Of a DNA stretch of 64,000 nt, positions 10,133-21,481 are shown piece after piece (the stretch's first letter is position 1; each line of letters begins with the position of its first letter). A program made the translations under genes and the position numbers. Below the pieces are notes generated by a model, which had not been told where the DNA came from, did no database searches, and saw nothing but the letters and a program-made list of their open reading frames with translations. Origin of the DNA: Lophium mytilinum (lineage: Eukaryota; Ascomycota; Dothideomycetes; Mytilinidiales; Mytilinidiaceae); assembly GCA_010093605.1 (NCBI GenBank), contig MU004181.1, forward strand, positions 3,626,215 through 3,690,214, written 5' to 3'.

Positions 10133-10720
10133 ATGCAAATGGATACACAGCCCACGCCCTTCGGTGCCCGCGCAATGTCTCGAGCGCCTCTAACCCCCAC
10201 CCCGGCCGACGACTTCAGCACGCTTCCACACTCCTTACCCTACAACGAAGCCTTCGAGAACGACCTCATGCACGCCATCCTCGAGCCGACATTACAGTCT
10301 CTCCCACCGCTATCCGCATGCGAGCAACTCCCAGACGCACCAATGCCCAACCTCCCCGTGCCACTGGACTCGGTGCATCGCATCCACCCCTCCCGCTTCC
10401 CAGCCCTCCGTCTCACGCATCAGCACGGCTACCACACTGGCGGCCTCGGGCCTTCCCCCACAGTAGCTGCGGTGTATGCGGAGAACTTTATTGCTGTGAA
10501 GGGTATTGTGCAGCCGGATGAGCTGCGGCGGAGGGTCGACGAGGCGATTGAGGAGAGGGCGAGGGAGGCAGTAGAGAGGATGCAGAAACGCAAAGAGGCG
10601 CTCAAGGAGAATGAGAACACGCGGAAGCAGATTGCGGCGTTGGTGGCGTCGCGGAAAGCTGAGGAACGCGTGGAGGAACGAATCAGGGCTGAGCGAGAGG
10701 AGAAGAGGGCGAAGGGATGA
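10133..10720 (+). CDS. Conserved-looking fungal protein with charged C-terminal helix, unknown function
   Basis: Single exon, 195 residues from the ATG at 10133 (a second in-frame ATG is two codons on). I do not recognise the family. The first 80 residues are Pro-rich and probably disordered. A short ordered-looking stretch follows (YAENFIAVKGIVQPDELRRR). The last 75 residues form a highly charged helix rich in Glu, Arg and Lys (EERAREAVERMQKRKEALKE, ending EREEKRAKG), predicted by eye as coiled coil. It has no signal peptide or membrane segment. It is divergent from SF3b10 across 230 bp. Amphipathic periodicity and a clean single frame support a real gene. Function is unknown. Confidence 0.65.
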   Translation: MQMDTQPTPFGARAMSRAPLTPTPADDFSTLPHSLPYNEAFENDLMHAILEPTLQSLPPLSACEQLPDAPMPNLPVPLDSVHRIHPSRFPALRLTHQHGYHTGGLGPSPTVAAVYAENFIAVKGIVQPDELRRRVDEAIEERAREAVERMQKRKEALKENENTRKQIAALVASRKAEERVEERIRAEREEKRAKG

Positions 10721-11147
10721 ATTGGCGTATAGAAGGGAAGAGGGAAATAACTTCACGGGATCTGAGGAGGCTTCGTCGATTTTCGACAAAGCTGTACCCT
10801 GCAAATCCGTCTGAGTCAGACGGTGCGAGGGAGGACGTAAGATGCTGGCTGCGTTGCGCGTAGTTGAGCGTAGGTGCCTCGAGCCCTCAAAGGTCCTACC
10901 GTAAGCCCCCGCCTCGGCCGGATTGGGTGTGCGGTTTTGTGTTAAGCGCCTGTAACATCGGCGCGTGTAGCGATACCGCGCTGGGTATGTGGGGAGGATG
11001 CTGGAGGACTCTAGGTGGGGCGGCATTATAGAGCTGTGTGTAAGAGTGTAGACATTGTGGATTGGACACGACAATCAGTGTAAGCGCTGCTTATATCGAG
11101 TTATATCATGGTATCGCGCTTTTATTGAACTCCTGAGGTATCCATCC
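10721..11147. other. Intergenic between convergent genes
   Basis: About 430 bp between the stops of the 195-residue gene and the MFS transporter. Nothing is recognised beyond presumed 3' UTRs. Confidence 0.5.
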
Positions 11148-12899
11148 TCACGCCCTGTGATCTTTGAACCGTCTTGTCGGGATATGTGCCGCAAACATAG
11201 CATCCAGCTCGTCAAAACTCCTCCCAGCAGTTTCTGGAACACGAAAGAAAACCCACACAACAGACGCCGCTGTGGTGAACGCGAACACAAAGCCGACCTT
11301 GCCCTTTAAGTTCGCCTCGTCCGGGCTGAAAAGCGAATTAGCCTAAATGCTCATCTGCTGGAATGGATGCACTTGCTTGATCATGTACGGTATGACTGTT
11401 GGTAACAAAATACCGAAAAGATTCTGAACAACGATCCCTAAGCCGATTGTCCGAGACCGAAGCCGACTCGAACTTATCTCGGCATACAGAGCCCACGCGA
11501 TTGGGCCCACCGAAAGGAAATATATGCAATTAAAGAGGATGATGCAAATGCTCTGGCCCCAAGCATTGCCGGTGCCATTTGAAGGCACAACGTCTAAAAT
11601 GCCAACCACCAGGTTCATGATGCAGAGGCCACAGGCACCCCAAAGAATCGTAGGCCGGCGGCCGACAGAGTTGATCAGGAGCCATGAAAATATGTTGCCC
11701 ACAATGCCAATGGCACCAACTCCCAGTCCAAGGGAGAACGCGTTATCGTTTGAAAGTCCAGCCAGCTCAAAGAAATAGGTAGAGTAACCTATGATAAAGA
11801 CACAGCCCGTCAACTGCGACACGGCGAAAGTACCCATGGCAATCTCGGTCCGACGTCTGTCTGTTCCTCGGAAGCAGTCCGAATATGAAGCTGGTTTCTG
11901 TGCCGCGTCATCTTGTTCATGCTCGTTGGCCTCCTGGATCATGGAAAGGGTGTTTGCGATATCTCGGTATCCCAATCTGGCAAGGGCATCAATAGCATCG
12001 TCATTCCGGTTCTGTCGGACGAGCCAGACAGGCGACTCAGGACACCAGTGAATCCCGCAGAGGATAATGACCGGAATGACCCATTGGCACGCGAATGGCA
12101 AGCGGTACGCATAACGATCGGTCCTCGTTCCGCAAGCTTTGATAACTCCATTGGCGAGTAACTCCCCGATGCCCATGAACAGGTTCACACCAGACGTGCT
12201 GATGCCTCGCAGTTCGACTGGACACACCTCTGCGGCATAGGACGACGAAATCGTCAAATAAGATCCGAGGGAAACTCCGTTGATGAGCTTCCCTAACAGG
12301 AGGACGCCATTCTGGTTTGCAAAGACCTGGGCAAAGATCGCAGCACAGCTCACGCAGCAGGCGGCCGCCAGTGCCAACCGTCTCCCAAAGTGATCCGCCA
12401 GATATCCCATGGCTATGCATCCCACAAAGCCTCCAACGGAGGACGCTGTGTTAAAAGCGATTTGCCATTTCGCCTGCAGGACCCACGCGCCTTGATATTC
12501 GTATCCGAAGTCCTGGCGGAATTTAGGTGTGGAGAGAAGGCCAGCACCAATCTGTGCCATATTGCGTCAGCAACAGTTCCATTCGAAAGCTTTGTGGCCC
12601 ATGAACTTTACCAATACGTCGTATCCCCACATGATCCCGCTGAGGGCAACAAAGCTTGCCCAGAACAACGCTTTCTTGTACTCCTTCACAGCCCTCCAGG
12701 TCTGCAGGTTCCCGATACGCACATTTTCTGGCTTTTTGGATAGTGCTGGTGATTCGTTCCATATCTCTGTGCTTTTCAAGGTTTTGGCCCGATGGTCTTC
12801 CTCGTCATTGAAAGGATTGACAGGCTGAATATGCACCATCAATGATTGTCTCCTGCTCAGACCGTCTGCAGCGAATGATTTGATGTCAATGGCTGACAT
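11148..12899 (-). CDS. MFS sugar transporter (hexose / alpha-glucoside permease type)
   Basis: Plasma-membrane proton-coupled sugar uptake is the family role. Exons are 12612-12899, 11377-12551 and 11148-11325, giving 546 residues. Intron 1 is 12552-12611 (gtaaag...cacag). Intron 2 (11326-11376, 51 bp) uses a GC donor, aa|gcaagt, with branch-like gctaat and acceptor ttttcag. Splicing removes an apparent in-frame TAG and restores IPYMINPDEANLKGKVGF, a typical family sequence. Family marks are YLADHFGRR after TM2, PESPVWLVR before the central loop, SVGRRP, and VPETAGRSFDELDAMF after TM12. An N-terminal cytosolic region of about 75 residues precedes TM1, as in maltose-permease-like members. The substrate cannot be read from sequence. 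Confidence 0.9.
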
Positions 12900-14458
12900 G
12901 AGACCCGCAGAAAAATAGAGAAACTACGCGTGATACCGTGACTTGGATGTGTGGATTTAATTTCGAGCGATTATGTTGTAGGACTTTCGAAGCGTATCAC
13001 TGGAGATCACTACCTTTGCAAAGACGTTGAGTCTGAAAATACTCGGATCGGGGCACGACTTGCCACTGGGAGGACCAGGAGAGTTATGACGGCGGCAAGT
13101 TATCTTCACACCTCTCCGCACCTACCCGCCCCAGAGGTGATAACGTACGCCCTGCTGCAGTGCCCAGGTGCTGACAGAAATAGAGCTTGCACTAGATACC
13201 AAAGTCGGGAGGCGATCTGGATAGGCGTCGAATCGCTGCTCCGTTGATGCGGATGCCGCTGCAGGGTGCCAGTTCGCCCAGGTCGCCCCAGACCAGGGCG
13301 TGTTTCTAGAAGAAAGCGGGAGGCCTTCTGTGGCTTGAGAGCTGCTGGGGAATCGGTCCGCGCGATTTCGAACCTTGAGTCTGGCGCACGCTATCGAGGT
13401 GGTGCAGAGCTAGGGGGCAGAGATGTGGAGTCGCGGCGGGCCCATGCCATCCCTTTATGCAGCCCTCTCAGCCTGGGGCAGGTGTTTCGTTAATGAATGC
13501 CTGCTCGTGGAGATGATGATGCACAGGTGTTGTTGGTGGCCGAAATGAAACACTGCCCATTAGTCTTGACCGTGCCACATAGCGTCGGGCGACTTCAGAC
13601 GACGGAGAAAACTCGTCGGCGACAATGCTTCGACGAGCATCATTGGCAACTATAACAATCCTCAGCACGCGTTTGGGCCCGGATTCTGTTCCTGCGAGGA
13701 CCGTCAAGCGTTCTTGCAGCCTACTCTCATCAGAGTCCACAATTGAAATGATGAACTCGGCCGAACAACTTGTATTCATGCCTATTCGCTATCCTCCCGA
13801 AAGCCATCGAAGACTGTCAGATGGCCTACCTATCTCAGGGTTTCTGATGGAGTGGGGGAGCATTTTGTCATGTACCTGAAATACGTCGGTTGAACCGTTG
13901 GGAATGCCTAAACCTATGCTCTAGAGAATTCAATTTTTCGTCTAAGTTTCTGATAATGCTCTGATTAACCTTTCGCGTTAGTAAAGGAATATGGGGCAGG
14001 GATAGCTCAAGATAGAGCTACCCCACGCGTAGACAAGAGTATGTAACAGCATAAATAAGACCTGCGGGGCCGCTATTGACAAAGGGTATGTGTGTTTCGA
14101 GTACGTTCAAGTAGCAAGTCTTGGCTGCAATTACGAGGGTGCTGGTTTTCTTGGGGTTGGTAACCCACTGTCATGGTAAAAACAGAAGTGCCGAATCCAA
14201 CAAGGCTGATAGAGTTGATATGTGACCCTATTGCTGCGGCTTCGAGGGTTCAGAAGCCCTAAAATGTTGTTTGTAGGACCGGACTTGAAGGAGGAATGAA
14301 GGTTGCTAGCGAGATTCTGGATCTGTAAGGAAGGCTTAGGCGAGAAACTAAACTATTCCACCCTAGACGTCATCTTCAAGCTCACCGTCACAAACCGTCC
14401 TTTGTCCGCCAACCCTGGAAAATACTCCAAGCATCCAGTACAACCTGAGCCAGTCGGA
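12900..14458. other. Long intergenic region between the sugar transporter and TatD-like gene
   Basis: About 1.56 kb holding the divergent promoters of the transporter (minus) and the TatD-like gene (plus). Open frames at 13468-13879 on both strands show some protein-like composition on the minus side (RVLRIVIVANDARRSIV), but no splice-supported gene could be built. 13900-14060 is AT-rich. Around 14098-14125 the bases tttcgagtacgttcaagtag, read on the minus strand, weakly resemble the dispersed repeat of 17.6-18.1 kb. Confidence 0.4.
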
Positions 14459-15673
14459 ATGGCTAACACCATAGAGGACGAGGACAGCCAGCCGTTCCCA
14501 TGGCAGCTTGGTGTGTACGATGCACATTGCCACCCTACTGACACGATGTCGACTGTATCTTCGATCCCAGAAATGAAGGCTCGAGTATTAACGGTTATGG
14601 CTACGCGCGCTGAAGACCAAGAGTTGGTTGCTCAAACCGCGGATAGGTTCGGGGTCAAGTCTCAAAACCAAGGTTCATGGTCCCAAGACGAATGCGTTGT
14701 TCCCTGCTTCGGATGGCATCCATGGTTCACGCATCAAATGTTTGACGTCGAGGACTTTGGCGGAAAAGAAACACTAGATCAAGACTCAAAGATATTACAT
14801 TATCAGACTATTTTGTCTCCCAAGCGGGATCATCTCAGCGAGGAGGAACGTCAACGCTTTGCATCTTTACCTGATCCGAAGCCATTTTCTCAATTTCTCG
14901 AACAGACGAAGCGGTACCTTACCAGGTATCCGCTTGCATTGGTGGGAGAGATTGGCCTAGACCGCTCTTTCAGAATACCAGAAACTTGGATACCTGGCCA
15001 TGATGGTAAGAGAGACGAATCTCTTACACCAGGTGGAAGAGAAGGGCGAAAGCTTTCCCCATATCGCGTCAACATCGTACATCAGAAGAAGCTCTTCAAA
15101 GCTCAGCTGCAGCTTGCTGGAGAATTGCAAAGGGCAGTATCAGTACATGGTGTTCAAGCCCATGGCGTCGTCTTTGAAACGTTGCAAGAGACCTGGAAGG
15201 GCTACGAGAAGAAAGTCCTCAGCAAACGAGAGAAGAAGAAGCAAGCTGAAGCGGCAAAGAGCTCCACTCAGCAAGAAGTCTTGGATGCGGATGAGAAGCA
15301 AGTCTCCCCTAAACCTTTCCCTCCTCGAATATGCCTACACTCCTATAGCGGCAATCCAGATGCTTTCAAGCAGTACCTCAACCCCGCAATTCCGGCTGAG
15401 ATCTACGCCTCTTTCTCCACGGCGATCAATCTCTCAGACAAGCAAGATGTGTCTGCTCCGAGCGCTCTTGAGCAACTGATCAAGATGATCCCAGATGATC
15501 GGATACTGATTGAAAGTGATCTTCACGTTGCTGGCCCAAGAATGGACCAACACCTAGAGGACATGGTCAGAAGATTATGTGGGATAAAGGGATGGACTCT
15601 CAGTGACGGTGTGGAGCAGCTTGGGAGCAACTGGAGGATGTTCGCGCTGGGGCGGATGCAGGATCTAAGCTAA
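14459..15673 (+). CDS. TatD/Scn1-like metal-dependent hydrolase
   Basis: TatD-family TIM-barrel enzymes are metal-dependent nucleases or hydrolases. Fungal members of this type resemble S. pombe Scn1, the Cut9-interacting protein. Single exon, 404 residues from the first ATG of the open frame. Metal-site pattern: YDAHCHPTD near residue 20, GWHPW near residue 90, VGEIGLDRS near residue 160, histidines in RAVSVHGVQAHG and ICLHSYSG, and the closing acidic ILIESDLH near residue 350. A charged insert of about 50 residues (KREKKKQAEAAKSS) sits before the ICLHS strand and is typical of fungal length variation. Whether it is a nuclease or only a scaffold cannot be told from sequence. Confidence 0.85.
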   Translation: MANTIEDEDSQPFPWQLGVYDAHCHPTDTMSTVSSIPEMKARVLTVMATRAEDQELVAQTADRFGVKSQNQGSWSQDECVVPCFGWHPWFTHQMFDVEDFGGKETLDQDSKILHYQTILSPKRDHLSEEERQRFASLPDPKPFSQFLEQTKRYLTRYPLALVGEIGLDRSFRIPETWIPGHDGKRDESLTPGGREGRKLSPYRVNIVHQKKLFKAQLQLAGELQRAVSVHGVQAHGVVFETLQETWKGYEKKVLSKREKKKQAEAAKSSTQQEVLDADEKQVSPKPFPPRICLHSYSGNPDAFKQYLNPAIPAEIYASFSTAINLSDKQDVSAPSALEQLIKMIPDDRILIESDLHVAGPRMDQHLEDMVRRLCGIKGWTLSDGVEQLGSNWRMFALGRMQDLS

Positions 15674-16483
15674 ATTAGGGGGTATACTTGGAGGTACCCT
15701 AGACGGTCGCGAAGGGTAGGAACCACATGGTAAGACGAAGCAGATCGAGAGGCAAGTATTAGACATACCATAGGTCTGATTTAGAGCCTCAAAGGCTTTA
15801 CATCTCTTTCCGATCATCTCGAATATGCTGGGGGCACCTCATACACTGACAGCCGGGCGGGAAACTATCGTGTTTGCCGTAACCCCAATCTGAAGAGTGT
15901 GAACTTTACATCTGATTCACAACATCAAAACTGAATTGGACTACTTCAAGTAGTGGCAAACAGATACACATAACTGTATGAGCCAAGAAGGTGGAGATGA
16001 ATGTGTCACGTGCCCATGGACATTCTGCCAATTTCAAGGCGTTACAAGCTATTACCTCATTTTTCTAAGACTGAGTACACTTGCCTGGCTCTGCTCGAGG
16101 TCCTCCAGGCAATTATTAGAAGCTCCGAAGCTCCCATGTTGGCAAGCGTCATAGCGGGCCGGGCCACCTCCAACGGTGTTGGTTGGACGAATGTCAAGCA
16201 AGGCTGAGCGGGAGGGCTAGCTCTAGATTTCACCCAGGTTGGCACTCATATTCAAGGTTCCTGCTCCTGCGTACACTTACCTACTACCGTCTGAAATCCT
16301 CCAGGACATCATCAAAAGCTGCAAATCAACCGTCTCGGCAAAGTGTCATAGCTCTCCCCGCGACAACGCGCCTGCACGCGCCGGGATCGGCGCTAGGTTC
16401 TTCCGGATCAACATAGGTAAACTTAGGCCGAGGGGTCTTACTTCAAGCTCTCTACATCGTTATCCCCAAAGCGCCCGACAAGC
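15674..16483. other. Intergenic with one dispersed-repeat copy and an F-box-like scrap
   Basis: About 15778-15850, read on the minus strand, matches the dispersed repeat (gtatgaggtgcccccagcat, then gatgatcgg and gatgtaaagc). A plus-strand stretch near 16240-16420 reads LLPSEILQDIIKSC, reminiscent of an F-box start, but there is no supporting gene structure. The rest is the promoter region of the SRF1-like gene. Confidence 0.45.
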
Positions 16484-17492
16484 ATGCAGTCGACGATGCG
16501 TCCAGTGCAGAGCCGACCTCGTAAGCTTCTCCCCAGTGTCTAGAAGCTCCTCACTAACCGCGCGCAGCGTGGGCCTTCTCGTCATCATCTGGGGATGATG
16601 AGACCCCCGACTCTCCTTGTCCACCACCTACTCCGACCCGCTCCCAACTCGCCGCGTTATCTCGACAGCACGATCGCTTAAGAGAAGCAACGCCCCCCAC
16701 AATCACCAAAACTCCAGAGGAAAATGTCGCCCAGTGGCATCGTTTCATCGCCCAAGGCCCGTTACCAACACGCGCCCCAGCTGGGGCACACATCGTCGAC
16801 GACGACTGGATAAAAGCAAACATGGCCGACCTCGAGGCAGAGCCCCTCGCTCCCATGATTATTCCAACAAAACAGCCGGAAAAGGCTACTGGCCTCCATC
16901 TTGTCTGGAAGAAGACGAGAGTAAGCCTCAGCTCACTACGCTGCGTCCGGTCTTTGGAGCTAATTGTCAATTTTAGCACGCCCTTTTGAGCAGTATCTGG
17001 GTTCCGTTCTTCCTCCGCCTCCTCGTCCTCTCCTTCTCCGCCACCGCCCTCGGCCTGTCAGGCTCAATCTTCCACTTAACCGACCAAACAACGTGCCCGA
17101 GAGGAGCCTCGACATGGATGGCGGTGATTTATGACACTATTGCCGTCGTGTACACCGGGTACGTCATGGCAGACGAGTTCAATGCGTCACCGCTTGGGCT
17201 CAGGTCAAAAGGCGCCAAGTTGAGTCTCTTACTGCTAGATCTCTTGTTTATGGTCTTCAACTCCGCAAACATATCGTTGGCGTTCAATGCACTTAACGAC
17301 GACAATTGGGCCTGTCGCGATACCACCGGCGCACCTGGCTCGCCTTACTCGATCTGCCAGTTAAACCACAAGATCTGCGACCACCAAAAGGCACTGACCG
17401 GAACGCTCCTTGTTGCGCTGCTTGCGTGGCTGACAACATTCACCATTTCTATCTTCAGAGTCATCGAAAAAATTGACCAACGACGGTCGTAA
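16484..17492 (+). CDS. SRF1-like four-pass membrane protein (phospholipase D regulator family)
   Basis: Yeast Srf1 regulates phospholipase D (Spo14). Exons are 16484-16520, 16568-16920 and 16977-17492 (introns of 47 and 56 bp), giving 301 residues. The N-terminal 120 residues are cytosolic and polar, with a TPEENVAQWHRFIAQGPLP stretch before the membrane domain. TM1 is in FFLRLLVLSFSATALGL, TM2 in AVIYDTIAVVYTGYVM, TM3 in LLLLDLLFMVFNSANISLAF, and TM4 in LLVALLAWLTTFTISIF. Between TM2 and TM3 lies ADEFNASPLGLRSKGAK, which I recall as characteristic of filamentous-fungal SRF1-like proteins. Paired Cys residues sit in the TM3-TM4 loop. The start is the least certain point, since a second ATG lies four codons in. 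A broken paralogue lies at 7955-9600. Confidence 0.75.
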
Positions 17493-17639
17493 ATAAAGGG
17501 CCTTTTTGTGCTGCATAGCGTCGGCGTTTTGGGGGAGTCTTTCGGGGCTATTGATACCTTTGAGTCTTTCTTTTGTCCTTCACGACCATATTGCTAGCAG
17601 CAACGAAACACTTTCCTAGGTTCGATGTATACTACCATA

Positions 17640-18115
17640 ACATGTGTTTTATTACTCGTTCAAAACTACCTATATGAGGCACTACAATGTACTCCAAACA
17701 ATTTAAACAGGATGTAAAGCTCCGGACACGTCAATTTAGGCGTACTGTAAACCAAGTAGCTTTCCGTCCGTATGATAGTGTCAAAATTGGCACGCTTTGG
17801 ATTAGACGGATTGTCATTTGGTCCTCGTCCACGACTGTACTAGGTGCTTCAACATAACCAGAACGATATCATCAGGATGTACGGTTTGGTACCCTTTAAA
17901 TCAGACGGCGTATAATTTATGTTTGCTATTCCTTCATAAACTGCAGAAGGTGCTTCAACAGATTCAAAATGATATGTTCAAGACGTGAAGTTTCGTACCC
18001 TTCATATCAGAAGAGTGCTTATTCTGTTTTTCGACTCCTTTACAACCGTATGAGGCGCCCCAACGTATATGAAATATCTGAACAGGATGTCACGTTTTGC
18101 ACCCTTCATGTCGTG
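17640..18115 (+). repeat. Four degenerate tandem units of a dispersed repeat
   Basis: Four diverged units start near 17671, 17840, 17943 and 18048. The shared core reads tgaggtgcttcaacgtatt, then aaatgat, then caggatgtaaagtt, then gtaccctt and atcagacggcg. Unit spacing is irregular (about 100-170 bp). Related copies occur at 15778-15850, 26140-26330 and 39330-39470. The core has a coding-like frame (YEVLQRIQNDQDVKF), but no intact ORF. The block fills the space between the SRF1-like gene and the 3' end of the homeobox gene. Confidence 0.65.
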
Positions 18116-18163
18116 AGCGACGCGCTACGAAATCGGAAAAAGAAAGAGTGTGGCCATTCAAAC

Positions 18164-20409
18164 CTATAACCCGCTCCAAGGTGACCCCTCTGTCATAAAG
18201 TCGTTGTAGTCATACATCATACTATCATCCGGAACCGGAGGCAGGACCGTATTTGATAGATCCGGCCACTGGGTGAAGTTGCCAAAGGCACCCGGAAAAC
18301 CGTCGACTGGTGTGTCAGCCACAGTCATGTCCAGTCTGGTCCCAGAAGTCCTGAGCAGAAACTCATTCAAGGTCTCATGTGATGTCGTAGGCATTGCAGG
18401 AGTTGGAGGCGCAAACTGGACGTTGGCCGGCGATGATATCGCAACACCAGAAAAGTGGTCCTCCCTAGGCGTCAGTACAGAAGTCCCGAGGGAAGGCTCG
18501 GCTGCTTGCAGGGTTGGAGCATTCTCTGCGCGATCCCCGGTAGCCGTCTGGTTCCAGTCCTTCATGGTCTTGCCATCCCGGAAGTGGCTCGCGATGTGCA
18601 CCTCCCGAGAATTCCAGTCAGACAAGTGCAAGGAACAGAATCCACAATCCCAACCGTCATTCTGAGGAGCTTCTGCGGCGCTCTTCCATTTGGAAGCGGT
18701 GATGTCGAATAGTGTTGAGTTGTGGAAGTTCTTGACGTGCTGCCTTAGATGATCGGGTCTGTAATATGTTCGGTCTTGGAGCGATCGCGCGGCGCATACC
18801 CCAATGCGGTGAGAGGAGTGAAAATGATCCTCCGTGGGATCCTTCTGCATACAGAACGCACAGCAACTCGATGTACTACCGCGGGAGAAACTCAGACGGG
18901 GCCCGCGGAGCATGCAAGTCCATCTGGAACGTGGCAGATGCTGAGTTTCCTCGTGTCGGCGCCATGACTTGGGCGTTAGTGTCTTCTGGCAGAACGTACA
19001 CTGCCAATTCTCGACGCTGGGAGAATGTCGCGGTGCTTGTGAAGGGGTCGAGGTAGTGTCTTCGGGTATGATTGGCGTAACGTTTTGCTTTCGATAGTTC
19101 TTCTTTTTGCCCCTCCGAGACGGTCCCCTAGTAGAGCTGTGAGGAGAGAAAGCGCTCGATCCAGATACCGATTCAGCACAAGAGTACGAAGTGTCGATGC
19201 TGCTTGGTTGCACAGGTCGCGAACGGTTGCCGCTACTTCCCTGATTTGCGAGAGCCTTGAAGACATTACGACGGCCCTGGGTGTGTGACTCGTATCCTTC
19301 GCTCTCCGATGAGGCGTCATCCTCAGAGTTACTTGACAGCCATGTTTCCATAGGGTTCAACTGGCGCGCCCTTGCGTTGGTGAACCAAGTCGTAACCTGC
19401 TTTTCTGTGATGCCGCATTGCTGAGCCAGTTGCTTCTTGGTTTCAGCGCTTGGATAAGGGTCGTGCTGGTTCGCATCGAGCCATCCCTGAAGCTTCGTCA
19501 GGGCGCTTAGGGGAAGTTTGAATCCTCGGCGAGCTCTGGACCTCGTGATCTTGCATGGCTTTAGTTCCTTGGGGCGCGAATCGACTTCGATCTCTAAACA
19601 GCTTGCACATTTTGTAGGTTCTTCGGGGCTCATCAGAGCGGACAGTTCGCATGCTGAACATCGCTGATTCTCCTGATAACTTTCCAATGGCTGATCTAGC
19701 GGTGGTAGGGAGGTCAGAAGTCCGTTGGTGCTGGTGCTTTGATAGATATCTGTGAATGGCGTTGAGGGCTCTTGGTCTGGCGATTGGCTTTCTGGAGACA
19801 AGCTCGTGTAGTCGTTGGATTTTGTCAACGCTGAGGTTAGGAGCTCTGCTATCGTATCTCCACGTGATGGTGCCGGTGGGCTACATTTGTCACAGAGGAT
19901 GCCTTCACCCGGGTTGGTGATTGCCCATAGTTCGCACGCCACGCAGGTCCGGCTCTCGTCGAGGCTCTGTCCATGATTCAGGAATATGCTGTTGGTACGA
20001 GTGCAGTCCTTGGACGTGAAGACGTTGACTTTAGTGACAAGGGGTGCAACTTGTTGGTCTCGCTGAAGCCGCACGTGCTCGCCGCCCTTGACGGAAAGAT
20101 TAGACGTGTCGAGTGAAGGCTGCAAACATGGACTCACAATATGCACGTTCCAAAAATTCGGCGACTTAAACTCGCCATTGGAGTCCTCAATGAGGGAGAA
20201 GTTCGTAGTGGATTGCTCCGGGGCAGCCGTCTGGTCCTATAGAAGCTCAGATGGACCCTTTCAAGCGGAAGCGCACGTGACGGAAGCTTATATACCTGGC
20301 TAGCTTCGACAACAAGAGAGTCGTCGAGCACCGGCTCGGAACTGATGTAGCCCGAGTCGAAGGACCAGATAGAGGGCGCAGCCTTGGATGGCTTAAGACC
20401 GAACATCAT
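18164..20409 (-). CDS. Homeobox plus C2H2 zinc-finger transcription factor
   Basis: A nuclear DNA-binding regulator of a fungal-specific architecture. Exon 1 is 20296-20409 and exon 2 is 18164-20236 (intron 20237-20295, gtatat...tatag). The product is 728 residues if no further intron is used. A gtgagt near 20146 could start another, but the frame stays open. Two similar Cys motifs (CVACEL...CDKC and CSACEL...CASC) lie near residues 135 and 230. A TALE/KN-like homeodomain follows at about 266-326, with the helix-3 signature QVTTWFTNARARQ. Three C2H2-like fingers lie near 455-600 (CTFCQKTL, CAFCMQKD, CGFCSLHL). The C-terminus is acidic and possibly activating. No known target can be named. Confidence 0.87.
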
Positions 20410-21481
20410 GTCGAGATCTGCCTTGTTGCAGGGACTAACGGCTCACGCATGCGGGGAAGCATAGGAAAAGATGGAAAACGGTGGCCAAGAATGTTTAAGG
20501 CGTTGGAAAGGCGTCTTGTAAGACTCTAAGGCAGCGCGGGATGCACCCAGTGATATATCCAGACGTTGAGTACCAGGGAGCCGGGTGGCTGTGCAAACGC
20601 ATTAACGCCTCGATGCCTTAGCCACACTGCTCCAGCTGAGCAGGCCCTGGATTTCACAGCCTGACGCTCGATGGGGCATAGCGGCGGACACGCCCGCATC
20701 ATGCGCCAGGACTTCGGTCTGTGCCACTGCTTAGAGCGCTTGGAACAATTACCTAGAAGTCCAAGTGTGGAAAAAGCTGAAGAGTCCGAACTAGAAGGGC
20801 TTTATAGTATTTACGAGTCCAAGGTCTCGCCACCGCCTAGGTGTTTCAAGGCAATACCACGGATCTAGATGCGGAAAAGCTGAAGAAGGCGTCGTAATCG
20901 TCAGTGGCCTTTCACCAACTGTTGACCAGCCCTGCCATTGCTTAGACTGCTTGGAGGAAATTAACAGACATCTAAACGAGGCGCACCAGGCTCAAGAACG
21001 CAGATTAGATAGAGAATTTGTCCAACAACGATCGACTGGTCCCGCGACTATTTAGTCGCTCCCAGATTTGGTTTCACATAGGAATATTGTCTATGAGTCT
21101 GATATAGCAACCAAACTATTTGTCAACATTCTAAAGCCCATTCTGACGCTTTGACGTTTTGATCATTATACATCTCTTCCGAGTTTCTATCATACTTCGA
21201 AGAGCCTTACGTCGTGCAAGACAAGTTCGCACGAGCTGCAATTCGAGCGGCTATTTACACGTCCCGGTCTTCTCTTCACCCCGCCTCAGCAGTGTGGCCT
21301 CGTGAGGTCATGCTTCGTACAGCCCCAGTCCAATCCGGTCTGTCACAGGCACATTAGGCGGCGTGGTCGTGGAGGCATATCAGCGGTCGTATCCGCCCCC
21401 AAGGTGAGTGTAGGCAGCGATGTGATGTCCAGAGTTGCCACTTAGTAGTAGGTTGAATTGTTTCCTGGGTGCTTCTCATGC
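20410..21481. other. Intergenic with a diverged tandem duplication
   Basis: About 1.07 kb. The block near 20718-20790 (cactgcttagagcgcttgga, then gtggaaaaagctgaaga) recurs imperfectly near 20850-20965 (gcggaaaagctgaaga, attgcttagactgcttgga). No gene is seen. It should include the homeobox promoter and the 3' UTR of the Hos4-like gene. Confidence 0.45.

Noticed and set aside
11338-11343. Apparent premature stop in the sugar transporter
   Set aside because: It lies in a GC-AG intron whose removal restores the conserved sequence, so the gene is probably intact.
13468-13879. Opposed open frames between the sugar transporter and the TatD-like gene
   Set aside because: Some protein-like composition on the minus strand, but no ATG-led, splice-supported gene and no recognised family.
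16239-16440. F-box-like words (LLPSEILQDIIKSC) upstream of the SRF1-like gene
   Set aside because: Only about a dozen residues fit, with no following repeats. Too short to separate from chance.
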